NCBI GenBank assembly: GCA_023053545.1
Contig: JAKZAN010000025.1
Span: forward strand, 62,001 to 126,000
Direction: 5' to 3'
DNA: 64,000 nt
Source of the DNA: Lepidurus packardi
Lineage: Eukaryota > Arthropoda > Branchiopoda > Notostraca > Triopsidae
Made by a program: the position numbers and the translations under genes. Of this stretch, positions 25,369 through 33,612 are shown piece after piece. Position 1 is the first letter of the stretch. The number at the start of each line of letters is the position of its first letter. The notes under the pieces were generated by a model that was not told where the DNA came from, did no database searches, and saw only the letters and a program-made list of their open reading frames with translations.

Positions 25369-26223
25369 CTAAGTCTCATTCTGTAATTTCCTCTCCAAAG
25401 CCCTGATTTTTTTGTGAGCTTTTATGAGTTCCGCATTCTTCCCTCTCAAAACAGCGTGTAACTGACAGGCCTTTTGCTTTTCACGATCATTGTTCTGCAA
25501 GCGCTTGCATAAAGCGAAATATTTTTTATACAAGTTGCGAAACTTTTGCCTGTAAGAGCAATTGTGATTTATACTTATTGCCTGCTTTGGAATCTGTCTA
25601 TGGGAAGAGGGGTTAACAACCTGAGGCTGAGAAACCGCGTTTCTTCTCTGTGAAGAAGACTCAGCATCAGAGTCAGACAGAGCAAAATTATCCTCAATTA
25701 GCACAGCCGGCTGTGAAAGCTTACTACTACCACCATTACCTGCAGATGCTTGTGGTTGTGTACAACTACTGGTACTATTATTACTGCTGCAGTTAAAAAA
25801 TTCGAATGGCTGTCTCTTGAAATTTTCGATTGTATCTAATTTTCCCGGACAACTGGTGTCAATCTTCATCAAGCGGATTAAACCCATCTTCAGCTTTTTA
25901 GCTCGTGCAACTAATGACCTGAGCAAGTTTTCTTCACTAACGTTCAATCTAGTTCTAGAACTACCTTCCACTTCCAGTGAAAAAATAGACACGATCCAGC
26001 TTAAAAAATCTTTTCGCTTCGCATGCTTTCTTTTAGACTGCTCCAGAAAAAGATTGTGAAGCTCAAGAACGACTCCATTACTTAAAAAAGGTTTCGGCCT
26101 GGCAATGGAAGTCCAAGTATCCAACGTCTTCAAGTGACTCTTTAATATCCCTATTTCATCACAGAACGGACCAATACGGTCATCATCATTAACATCAGGA
26201 CTTGAAGTTGAACTTGAAGCCAT
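25369..26223 (-). CDS. 284-residue hypothetical protein with basic coiled-coil C-terminus (copy 1)
   Basis: No family recognised. The first 15 residues are Ser/Asp-rich. Residues 20-125 look helical and basic (QSKRKHAKRK at 62-71, then two Leu-rich helices around LLRSLVARAKKLKMGL). Residues 140-215 are low-complexity Ser/Asn/Gln with an acidic patch near DSDAESS. Residues 223-284 are a strongly charged helix (YRQKFRNLYKKY to RALERKL) suited to coiled-coil or nucleic-acid contact. The ATG fits the border with the AT-rich upstream spacer. The gene is transcribed away from the OTU gene and is followed at once by the 57-codon ORF. The amino-acid sequence is identical in copy 2. A DNA-binding or structural role for the element is possible but only inferred. 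Confidence 0.75.
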   Translation of the reverse strand: MASSSTSSPDVNDDDRIGPFCDEIGILKSHLKTLDTWTSIARPKPFLSNGVVLELHNLFLEQSKRKHAKRKDFLSWIVSIFSLEVEGSSRTRLNVSEENLLRSLVARAKKLKMGLIRLMKIDTSCPGKLDTIENFKRQPFEFFNCSSNNSTSSCTQPQASAGNGGSSKLSQPAVLIEDNFALSDSDAESSSQRRNAVSQPQVVNPSSHRQIPKQAISINHNCSYRQKFRNLYKKYFALCKRLQNNDREKQKACQLHAVLRGKNAELIKAHKKIRALERKLQNET

Positions 26224-26745
26224 ACCGTAATGCGAAATGCGTTAATAACGGACTCAAATTAACTAATTAAGTTTTACTTTGAGGTTTTACTTTGATGATA
26301 ATTGATTAAATCGATTTCAATCAGTCAAGCTTAATTTTGATAGGATAATATTAATTATAAATTAAATAAAATTGAGTTGAGTTTGACTCACAATTTGGTT
26401 GTTTTTTGGGTTCTTCTTGTCTTCGACTTGAGCTTGACGTTCACCAAGACGTTCACACGTAAGTAGGGTGTTGACACGTAGGGTGTTGTCTCAACGACTC
26501 AAGCAAAAACACTGACCAAATGGATTGGACCAAAAATGGTTTAGCTTCGCTTTAGCAGGGTGAAATTAAACTAGCTTTCAATAGAAAACCAGATATAAAA
26601 ATATCTGGCTTTCTATTCAGTCGAGCCTTGAGTTCCAGATCCAGATTATCAATCCCCAAAGCGCAAACGGCTTATTTCCACGATTTCGAACCATTTTCAA
26701 AACGATCAATCTCGTTTTCTTGTACTGTGTATACCATGAGGTGAT
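26224..26745. promoter_or_regulatory. AT-rich spacer upstream of the 284-codon gene (copy 1)
   Basis: About 520 bp without a gene, lying between the leftward 284-codon gene and the paired palindromes, so it should hold that gene's promoter. It contains short direct repeats (AAGTAAAAC twice near 26270-26290 on the minus strand; AGGGTGTTG twice at 26466-26487) and the hairpin described separately. On the minus strand TTGTGAGTCAAACTC could be a splice donor, but I see no convincing acceptor before the ATG. Confidence 0.4.
26581..26616. promoter_or_regulatory. Hairpin with TATAAAAATA core
   Basis: 16-bp arms (26581-26596 and 26601-26616) with one mismatch and an AAAA loop. The centre reads GATATAAAAATATC, which could act as a TATA element in either direction about 370 bp upstream of the 284-codon gene. 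The same hairpin is present in copies 2 and 3. Confidence 0.45.
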
Positions 26746-26887
26746 GAAGGAGAAATGCAAAACCAACCTCCCAACAAACTTTTCCTAAGGCTTAGCTTAG
26801 GAAAAGTTTGTTGGGAGGTTGGTTTTGCATTTCTCCTTCTGAATTGCCATCTACAAGGCTTAGGCTAAGCCTTGTAGATGGCAATTC
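26746..26887. repeat. Twin palindromes, 94 bp and 47 bp (copy 1)
   Basis: The first palindrome has perfect 44-bp arms (26746-26789 and 26796-26839) around a 6-nt loop, GCTTAG. The second has perfect 23-bp arms (26841-26863 and 26865-26887) around a single G. One base separates them. They lie between the two divergently transcribed halves of the unit. The perfect arms imply recent formation or continuing correction. Possible roles are a cruciform, replication or resolution site, a processed hairpin RNA, or an insulator; none is shown by sequence alone. Confidence 0.9.
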
Positions 26888-27035
26888 GACGAAATTTACA
26901 TCTCTATGCCGGATATTAAATCACATACACCACAAGTGTAAATTCCTAAAAATTAAGAGAAAATGTACATTCACGTACCTCTAAATTTCGTACCTCTTTT
27001 TAGTTTCAACTAAAAACCAAGCCATTATATTAGAT

Positions 27036-28244
27036 TAACTAGCTGAGATATTCTTCTTTTGGTATTGAATGACCAATTCGGTATCTCATGCTAAGATTAT
27101 TTTTTTTAAAAAAATCCGCCCTAGCTGACCAGCGCACGGCTGTTGAGGCCACTGCAATGGCCGCGAAGGCAGCTTTCAACTTTTCCGTTTGGAAATTCGA
27201 AGATAGCAGCTATAAATACAGGAAAAATACCCTTAGCTAGCTCACATTCTTCTTTGATTATTGAATGACCCGGGTGTCTCATGTCATGCTAAGATTATTT
27301 AAAAAACAAAAAAAAACATCCGCCCTAGCTGACCAGCGCACGGCTGTTGAGGCCACTGCAATGGCCGCGAAGGCAGCTTTCAACTTTTCCGTTTGGAAAT
27401 TCGAAGATAGCAGCTATAAATACAGGAAAAATACCCTTAGCTAGCTCACATTCTTCTTCGATTATTGAATGACCCGGGTGTCTCATGTCATGCTAAGATT
27501 ATTTAAAAAACAAAAAAAACATCCGCCCTAGCTGACCAGCGCACGGCTGTTGAGGCCACTGCAATGGCCGCGAAGGCAGCTTTCAACTTTTCCGTTTGGA
27601 AATTCGAAGATAGCAGCTATAAATACAGGAAAAATACCCTTAGCTAGCTCACATTCTTCTTGATTATTGAATGACCCGGGAGTCTCATGTCATGCTAAGA
27701 TTATTTAAAAAACAAAAAAAACATCCGCCCTAGCTGACCAGCGCACGGCTGTTGAGGCCACTGCAATGGCCGCGAAGGCAGCTTTCAACTTTTCCGTTTG
27801 GAAATTCGAAGATAGCAGCTATAAATACAGGAAAAATACCCTTAGCTAGCTCACATTCTTCTTGATTATTGAATGACCCGGGAGTCTCATGTCATGCTAA
27901 GATTACAGTATTTAAAAAACAAAAAAAACATCCGCCCTAGCTGACCAGCGCACGGCTGTTGAGGCCACTGCAATGGCCGCGAAGGCAGCTTTCAACTTTT
28001 CCGTTTGGAAATTCGAAGATAGCAGCTATAAATACAGGAAAAATACCCTTAGCTAGCTCACATTCTTCTTGATTATTGAATGACCCGGGAGTCTCATGTC
28101 ATGCTAAGATTACAGTATTTAAAAAACAAAAAAAACATCCGCCCTAGCTGACCAGCGCACGGCTGTTGAGGCCACTGCAATGGCCGCGAAGGCAGCTTTC
28201 AACTTTTCCGTTTGGAAATTCGAAGATAGCAGCTATAAATACAG
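27036..28244 (+). repeat. Tandem 205-bp promoter-like repeats, six units (copy 1)
   Basis: The marker CCGCCCTAGCTGACCAG recurs at 27116, 27320, 27523, 27725, 27932 and 28139, giving periods of 202-207 bp. Each unit carries AGCTATAAATACAG, and about 32 bp after TATAAATA the motif CTCACATTCTTC, a spacing like that of a TATA box and an initiator. Each unit also contains an ATG followed by about 27 codons (MAAKAAFNFSVWKF...), but the last unit of copy 3 keeps a TATA box while breaking this frame, which favours promoter over coding function. All units point rightward, toward the OTU gene. The layout recalls duplicated spacer promoters. The first unit is the most diverged. Confidence 0.75.
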
Positions 28245-29007
28245 CTGGGAAAACCTCCCTCAATTCTGTATTTTCGTAAGATCTGTTTTGCTGAAAAAAC
28301 AATTAACTAAAACACTTACGCCTTACAATATAAATGAAAATAAGGCAGACCATTCTAAATTATACAATATAAGTCGCTTTTTTATGCCCACCGCTGTGCT
28401 GCTTACCATTAACATTGATTAAGCGGCACTTGTTCGGCAACGTAGAAAAGGGAAGGATAAGCTACCTGCAGGCAAAGTGGGCGAACAAGATGGCCGAACA
28501 AGCCCCACCTTCTGGGATATTGACTTCAGGACAAAATCAAGTGTGGTCTACAATTATATTTTTGGAAAATCGGAGGTAACAGATAAAATTCTGAAAAAAA
28601 TTACTGTGGGAAAGGAACATGTGTCTAGTTAACCACAATATGCAGGGTTGATTAGGGAGGCCGGTCGAATTTTTCAAAATTGTCTGACAGGCATGAAAAT
28701 GGTCTCAAAAAATCCTTGATTTTTTTGTAAGATTTATAGTGGAAAAACTAAGAAAATCGGACAGATAGTTTTTGAGATAAAGCACTTTATATGGTCATTT
28801 TTGATGGGAAAAACGTCCGCATTTCCTATGTTAAAAGAAAACGCAGAAGTCGTCGAGGTCAGAGTTGGCTGTGCTAGCAAGCTATTCCCTGAGCAACCCC
28901 ACTCCACCCAGTTTTACCACCCCCTGCTACTCTTTCCCGTCCCTGTTTGCTGTAATCCCCTTAATTTGTCCAAATTGGTTAAAGAACAAGCGGTGTGTTC
29001 TAATGTA
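28245..29007. other. Noncoding spacer between promoter array and OTU element (copy 1)
   Basis: About 760 bp with no convincing gene. Short frames here are not conserved: one that is open in copy 3 has TAA in copies 1 and 2. It contains AGGGAGGCCGGTCGA at 28654, one arm of a palindrome that is complete only in copy 3, which means 243 bp are missing here. It ends with the TA that flanks the OTU element. Confidence 0.5.
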
Positions 29008-29072
29008 CAGTCATGAGCAAAAAAAACTGCTCAGCCAAAGCGCAGAGGTCTAATTAGGCCTCTTGAGGCTGA

Positions 29073-29571
29073 TTTACCTCCATTAGTGGGTGAAAGAGCT
29101 TGAACCAATCGGTTACAAGGTGCGCCCGGGAAATTCAAAGGTTTTGTTGATATATAAAAATATGTATGACTAAATCCCTTCGTTGGAGATTAAAATTCTA
29201 AAATTAAGCGAGAAAGCGGATATGTTATAATCTCCTTTATTTGTTTTAATTTCCTTTATTTTAAACTCCAATAACGTGCCTTTTTAGCCAATCCAACATA
29301 AGAAACGAAGATACGCTCTGGGAAGAGGCAAGCTGAGTATGGGAACAATTAGCTGATAATTCAGATTTCTGGCTAAAGCTGGTTGACTCTATGCCACGGA
29401 GACTACATGCGTGTATCGAAAATAATGGTGGTATAACAAAGTATTAACAGATCACATGAAACGAAGGAATATAGTCATACATATTTTTATATATCAACAA
29501 AACCTTTGAATTTCCCGGGCGCACCTTGTAACCGATTGGTTCAAGCTCTTTCACCCACTAATGAAGGTAAA
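29073..29571. mobile_element. 499-bp foldback/MITE element inside the left TIR (copy 1)
   Basis: The 112-bp terminal inverted repeats (29073-29184 and 29460-29571) differ at only about three positions and surround 275 bp of AT-rich DNA. They begin TTTACCTCCATTAGTGGG on the left. The right TIR of the OTU element lacks this segment, so it is a later insertion into the left TIR. I could not define a clean target duplication. No coding capacity. Confidence 0.75.
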
Positions 29572-29695
29572 TGGATTGGCTATCACAACCCTTCTTCTAG
29601 ACCGCGGCAACCGCTGCAACTCGCATAAAAGCGGGTTCAGCCATGTTAGGGGAGGGGCTAGCGATCCGCTGCGAGGGTTGCATGCCGCAGCACAC

Positions 29696-29703
29696 TATAT
29701 AAG
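29696..29703 (+). promoter_or_regulatory. TATA box of the OTU gene (copy 1)
   Basis: CACTATATAAGGCCG is a strong TATA box, with GGGGAGGGGC about 45 bp upstream and an initiator-like TTCAGTCC whose A is at 29731, 35 bp after the TATA start. TATA plus TCAGT-type initiator is common in arthropod genes but not exclusive to them. The start site would lie about 290 bp before the ATG. Confidence 0.7.
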
Positions 29704-29731
29704 GCCGTTGCATTGAACCATTCTTCCTTCA

Positions 29732-30018
29732 GTCCTTCACTGTGTTTCGCATGTTAGCTAGCAATTGTAGCGTAGTGCCTTATAGTGTAGTTCTTCTAAC
29801 CCGGATTAATTATTTAATGTAGTTCCTCTTAACCTTGGATTAGATTTTTCAGTAAGGTTATTTTTTATTGCATTCTGTGTTTCCCTTTGACTTTTTTCTT
29901 GGATTGATTATTTAGTTCTGTTCTTCTTTAACCCGGATTATTTTTTTCCCTCTTAACCCTGGATTAGATTATTTGACTTTTTTCTTCTAACAGATTAACC
30001 CTTTCTCTCTTTACTAAT
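29732..30018 (+). promoter_or_regulatory. 5' leader of the OTU gene with repeated motif (copy 1)
   Basis: The leader repeats TTCTAACCCGGATTA-like words at about 29790, 29827, 29929 and 29955, alternating CCCGG and CCYTGG forms, each followed by T-rich runs. The stretch ending TTTTTTCTTCTAACAG at about 29992 looks like a 3' splice site, and CAGTAAGG near 29851 could be a donor, so a small leader intron is possible. No upstream coding exon is visible. Confidence 0.4.
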
Positions 30019-31179
30019 ATGAGTAAATCAAGGGCGCAGTTTTTTAAAAATTGTCTACGCGATCTTGAACGTAGAGCAAATTTGCCTGCGTCGGCCTACG
30101 ATAGTTCTTCAAGAGCGCCCATACTGATTAGTAACGAACATTTCGAGAAGTTTAGGCAGGCGTGTTTTTCAAAGAAAACAGAGTTCGATGCTTACCCTCT
30201 CCCGAAGCGTATGGCAATATGGCAATCTCAGAGTTTTAATATTGACCAAATTGACACAACTGCTTCCAGTACTTTGCCCGAGCGTTTGAGCGAATGTTTA
30301 GCTTTGTGCAGCAATGGAGATGGGAATTGTTTCTACAATTCCGCTTCTTTGTCTTTGTTCGGCAACCAAAGGCATGCCGTTGAGTTGCGCTGCCGAGTTG
30401 TGGTCGAATTAGCAACCAATTATGAGTTGTACTCCAGGGAGTCGGCAGGATACCTCTCGATGAAACAAATTGGAACCCTAGTCGAGTACTCAGGATTCAC
30501 TTTCGACCGTGTTAAATTCACGGGCGTTGACTCAGTGTGCCCTACAGGTATTCCACCGGCGGAAGACTGTTTTAAGTACTATTCCATGGAACACGCCAGG
30601 GATCGGGAATATTCGAGCATTATTGCATTCCCAGCTTTGGCTAATGTTTGTAAGATAGCCGTGGAGTCAGTTTATCCGAAAGCGGATGGAATCAGAGCAT
30701 CTCACCAAGCGAATTTCTTAAACGAGACGTTTTCACCAAGCGGTGCCGTTTCCTCTGAAACTATTCGAATTTTGTGGACTGGGCTTTTGGCAAACTTCAC
30801 GAAGAAGGAAAATGGACGTTTAGTCCCTCCAACATCCTGGAATCCCAATCATTTTGTGCCTGTGATTGAGCGTGCTAGTCAGTCACCCCTCTTTTTGTCA
30901 GAGAACTGCACTCTTCCGGTTCTTGATGTGGTAGAAACTGCGTCAGTTATTCCCAGTCATCCAATTGAAACTGCAAATGTGATAACACCTGTTGCAGTTT
31001 CTTTTTGCAGCTCTATGCAAAATAGTAGTAGCGCTGTTAGTTCAGGGCTTCGCGAGTCGTTCTCGCATGAAAATTCAAGCTCAGATTTTGAATTGTCTGT
31101 CCCAAAAGCTTTTGCCGCAAATAATGGAGAGCACGAAGAAAATGTCACTAAAGCCTTTTTTCCCAAAACCATTGTTTAA
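30019..31179 (+). CDS. OTU-family cysteine protease, 386 residues (copy 1)
   Basis: Predicted OTU-like cysteine protease, a family that removes ubiquitin or ubiquitin-like modifiers from substrates. The core motif NGDGNCFYNSASLSLFG gives Asp101 and catalytic Cys104. The matching catalytic histidine is His278 in WNPNHFVPVIE, so the expected triad elements are all present at normal spacing. Residues 1-90 are a charged helical N-terminal region, and residues 290-386 are a Ser/Thr-rich tail without a recognised domain. The ATG lies just after a T/C-rich leader and upstream stops. The gene is driven by its own TATA box and lies inside the TIR element. Copy 2 is identical in protein sequence. Substrate is unknown; a role against host ubiquitin control is conjecture. 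Confidence 0.9.
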   Translation: MSKSRAQFFKNCLRDLERRANLPASAYDSSSRAPILISNEHFEKFRQACFSKKTEFDAYPLPKRMAIWQSQSFNIDQIDTTASSTLPERLSECLALCSNGDGNCFYNSASLSLFGNQRHAVELRCRVVVELATNYELYSRESAGYLSMKQIGTLVEYSGFTFDRVKFTGVDSVCPTGIPPAEDCFKYYSMEHARDREYSSIIAFPALANVCKIAVESVYPKADGIRASHQANFLNETFSPSGAVSSETIRILWTGLLANFTKKENGRLVPPTSWNPNHFVPVIERASQSPLFLSENCTLPVLDVVETASVIPSHPIETANVITPVAVSFCSSMQNSSSAVSSGLRESFSHENSSSDFELSVPKAFAANNGEHEENVTKAFFPKTIV

Positions 31180-32090
31180 GCAAATATAAACTGACTGTAT
31201 TCGAAACCGTAGGAGCTTATATACGGGTAGTTCAGGACGCAAATATAGAAAGTACAATACAACAATAAGTCGTCCGAGTGCGGTCAATCAACAGTACAAG
31301 TAGAATAAGGTCAGATCACAGACTTACGTCAAATACCAAACAGAATCCCCCAACACCAAGGTTAATTAATACGAATACACATCCTTACACAAATACAACA
31401 TTCCCTTTCTTTCCGGGGCATACATTTATCAAGGATACGATCATACGCTTTGAAACTCTCGATATGGCCGTCACGAAAAAAAGGCTTTCCTATTTTAGAG
31501 CTCCGGAAATTCTATGGGTCAAAGTAATATTCGTTACACCATAAGTAATAAGTTTACCAGTCATACTTGGTGTCTTACAAGAAGAATGGAACGAAGAAAA
31601 AAGTCAGCAGCAGCATCATACGTTCCCAAAGAAAAGTTTCGAACTTCTCGTCCTTTATTTTTTGTATCTAAGGTTTTTATTTTTTACTTAAGGTATTAAT
31701 TAAAAGCATAATTCGGGCAATGGTCTTCTTAGTTAAAACTTGTTACTAAACAACAAAGGATGAGGCTGTTGGGGTAACATTCAACTTTCACTGTACGTTT
31801 TTAGTCATATCAATATCCATTCCGTTTTATTTCTCAGTTGTCAAAAACCATACTGAACACATAATATTTATTCTTTTGGTTCTAAGCACCCTCGGGCGTC
31901 AGCCGCGGCAAAGCATGGGGAGAAAAATACAGATCACGTGCAACACTGTTGGTTTATGTGTTTTGCTGCTTTTAAGCCAACTCCTACAACATGCCTAAAC
32001 CCGCTTTTATGCGAGTTGCAGCGGATTGCCGCGGTCTGGAAAAACTGGAAAGGTGGGGTTGCAATAGCCTAACGTTGAAGGTAAATCAGT
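31180..32090. other. 3' region of the OTU gene up to the right TIR (copy 1)
   Basis: About 900 bp of mostly AT-rich DNA. An 88-codon frame at 31278-31544 begins with GTG, lacks a recognisable domain and is probably chance. ATTAAA at about 31697 might serve as a polyadenylation signal. From about 31980 the sequence is the inner part of the right inverted repeat (complement of the OTU promoter-proximal block), without a TATATAAG box. Confidence 0.4.
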
Positions 32091-32152
32091 CTCAAGAGGC
32101 CTAATTAGACCTCTGCGCTTTGGCTGAGCAGTTTTTTTTGCTCATGACTGTA

Positions 32153-33612
32153 CTTTATATTAACCTGTGAACTAATAAGCCACTTCACTAGTACGTATAA
32201 ATATTACTATTATGCTTTATTGACTTACAGCTTCAACTGTCTTAAACATGGTGTGTTTAGAACCCGCATTCTCGAACCGCGAACTCGGTTTCAGTTTGGT
32301 GCAGTTGCCGCGAACAGATGTTTGTTACCGGTGTTCTAGATCTTTTTAAACAAATTATATCACTCACATAAATAGGCCATTATTGATATGATCGGCGTTG
32401 ACCCTAAATTGGCAGTGATTTGATTTATTTTTTTCGGAAAATTTACAGATCTGATCCAGAACACTGCATGTTACAGCATCTAGCAAAAATTATATAACCA
32501 AAATAAAAAAAAAATCATCGTCAAAGATCTTTTTCATAGCATATTTTTTATTATTATTTTTTTTTTAGATTAAAAAATTAATATACAAAAAATACGTCCA
32601 GCGAATAAACGTTACAGGAATCAGGAATAAGCGGCAAAAGAATTTATTATATTCACAGGAATTTACATAAGCGGCACAGGAATTTAGAAAAGAAATATAA
32701 AAAATTAAAATTACAAAATGTACGCATGTACAAAATTAAAAAATTAAACAATTAAAACATTAAAACATTACAAAATTACAAATTTCTTTATGTTAAATCG
32801 GTTCTTTATGTTAGGTATTGGGAGTCCGTTGCTTTACCGCATGGAACTAATGGATTTGCGTCCGCGTGTCCTTTCTGTGCGATTCCGTTGGAGGAGTGGT
32901 CTAATCTTATTATTATATTGCAAAAATCTTAAATGAAGTCTTCTTTTTTTTGTTTATCTGTAGTCTTTTTAGGGTTAGTATTAATTTATTAAGTTTTTAT
33001 AGCTTATAAAGAGCGTAGCACTGAAGATGCTAAGGAAGTTTTAGAATTTGAAAACATTAAAAAATTTAATTTTTTAACAAGAGTTAGCAGTTCTGTTTTT
33101 CCTTTTATTGTTTTCCTTTTATGTTATTAATTGATTATTAATGATCGGTTAGAATGTGTCAAGATAATTTATTTTTACGATAATTTATTTTGTCATAAAT
33201 ATAACATATTGTGATTGTTGAATTGTAACGTGTATTTAAGTTTTACTACTATCAATGGGGACTGGGTACAGATTTAAAAGTAAGGATACGGAAAGGTACG
33301 GTGAGGCGGCTCGGGTATCGGCTGCATATTGGCTTCGACGTCTGTATGGCTTCGGGCGGACTCGGTCCACGATGGCGGGGCGTTGTAAGCCACACATTTA
33401 TTTACAACAACGAGTGTAAAGGTTCTGTTAAAGAACACCAATACAACACTTGTCATAAAAAATGTGGGGCTCCTTTACTTATCTATCATTGTTAGACTAC
33501 CTATGTAAGGATTAATTCCCAGTGCAATATTTTCCTTTTTACGGCATTATACACAGATAAAAGATATATGCACATATAAACAGTAAAGCTACCCTCCATA
33601 AAAAGCTTTCTG
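32153..33612. other. AT-rich noncoding tail of the unit (copy 1)
   Basis: About 1.46 kb between the OTU element and the satellite. It is rich in A/T runs (32500-32800, with repeated AAAACATTA words and two AAGCGGCA...GGAATTTA segments near 32628 and 32660). A more GC-rich patch lies at 33280-33440. Frames of 60-64 codons on both strands in that patch overlap each other and show no domain. I see no RNA gene I can support. Confidence 0.45.

Larger units (their letters stand above)
29008..32150. mobile_element. 3.1-kb TA-flanked TIR element carrying the OTU gene (copy 1)
   Basis: The ends are inverted repeats that start CAGTCATGAGCAAAAAAAAC, identical over 60 bp (29008-29067 and 32091-32150) and similar for about 13 bp more. 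A second inverted block follows, with GCAACTCGCATAAAAGCGGG at about 29617 on the left and its complement near 32000 on the right. TA lies on both sides (29006-29007 and 32151-32152). A TA target and CAG... termini suggest the Tc1/mariner group, but no transposase reading frame is present: the only sizeable gene is the OTU protease. It is therefore either a non-autonomous element that carries a captured gene, or an element type with an unrecognised mechanism. Confidence 0.75.
25153..33612. repeat. OTU unit, copy 1 (8,460 bp)
   Basis: First direct copy of the complex unit. The left edge leaves the satellite at TATCAA and enters GCTCAAGCAGCAG; the right edge rejoins it at TTATTTGCATTC. Contents from left to right: 57-codon ORF (-), 284-codon gene (-), hairpin, paired palindromes, six 205-bp promoter-like repeats, TA-flanked element with the OTU gene (+), AT-rich tail. 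Every feature I compared recurs in copy 2 at exactly +10,831 bp, so there is no net indel over 8.46 kb. Confidence 0.93.

Noticed and set aside
28180-28422. 80-codon frame starting MAAKAAFNFSVWKF (also in copy 2)
   Set aside because: It is produced by the last 205-bp unit being fused to downstream DNA; copy 3, without that fusion, has an early stop. Promoter-repeat reading preferred.
28801-29053. 71- and 62-codon frames before and across the left TIR
   Set aside because: They overlap each other and the TIR, are proline-rich without a domain, and their conservation only reflects recent duplication.
31278-31699. 88- and 61-codon frames after the OTU gene
   Set aside because: The 88-codon frame begins at GTG, the frames overlap and no family is seen; an additional OTU exon is not supported by splice signals.
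32840-32900. Possible tRNA-like or SINE segment in the unit tail
   Set aside because: I could not fold a cloverleaf or find convincing A and B boxes.
33274-33495. 60- and 64-codon frames on opposite strands in the unit tail
   Set aside because: Mutually overlapping and lacking domains. Identity among copies is uninformative because the whole units are nearly identical.
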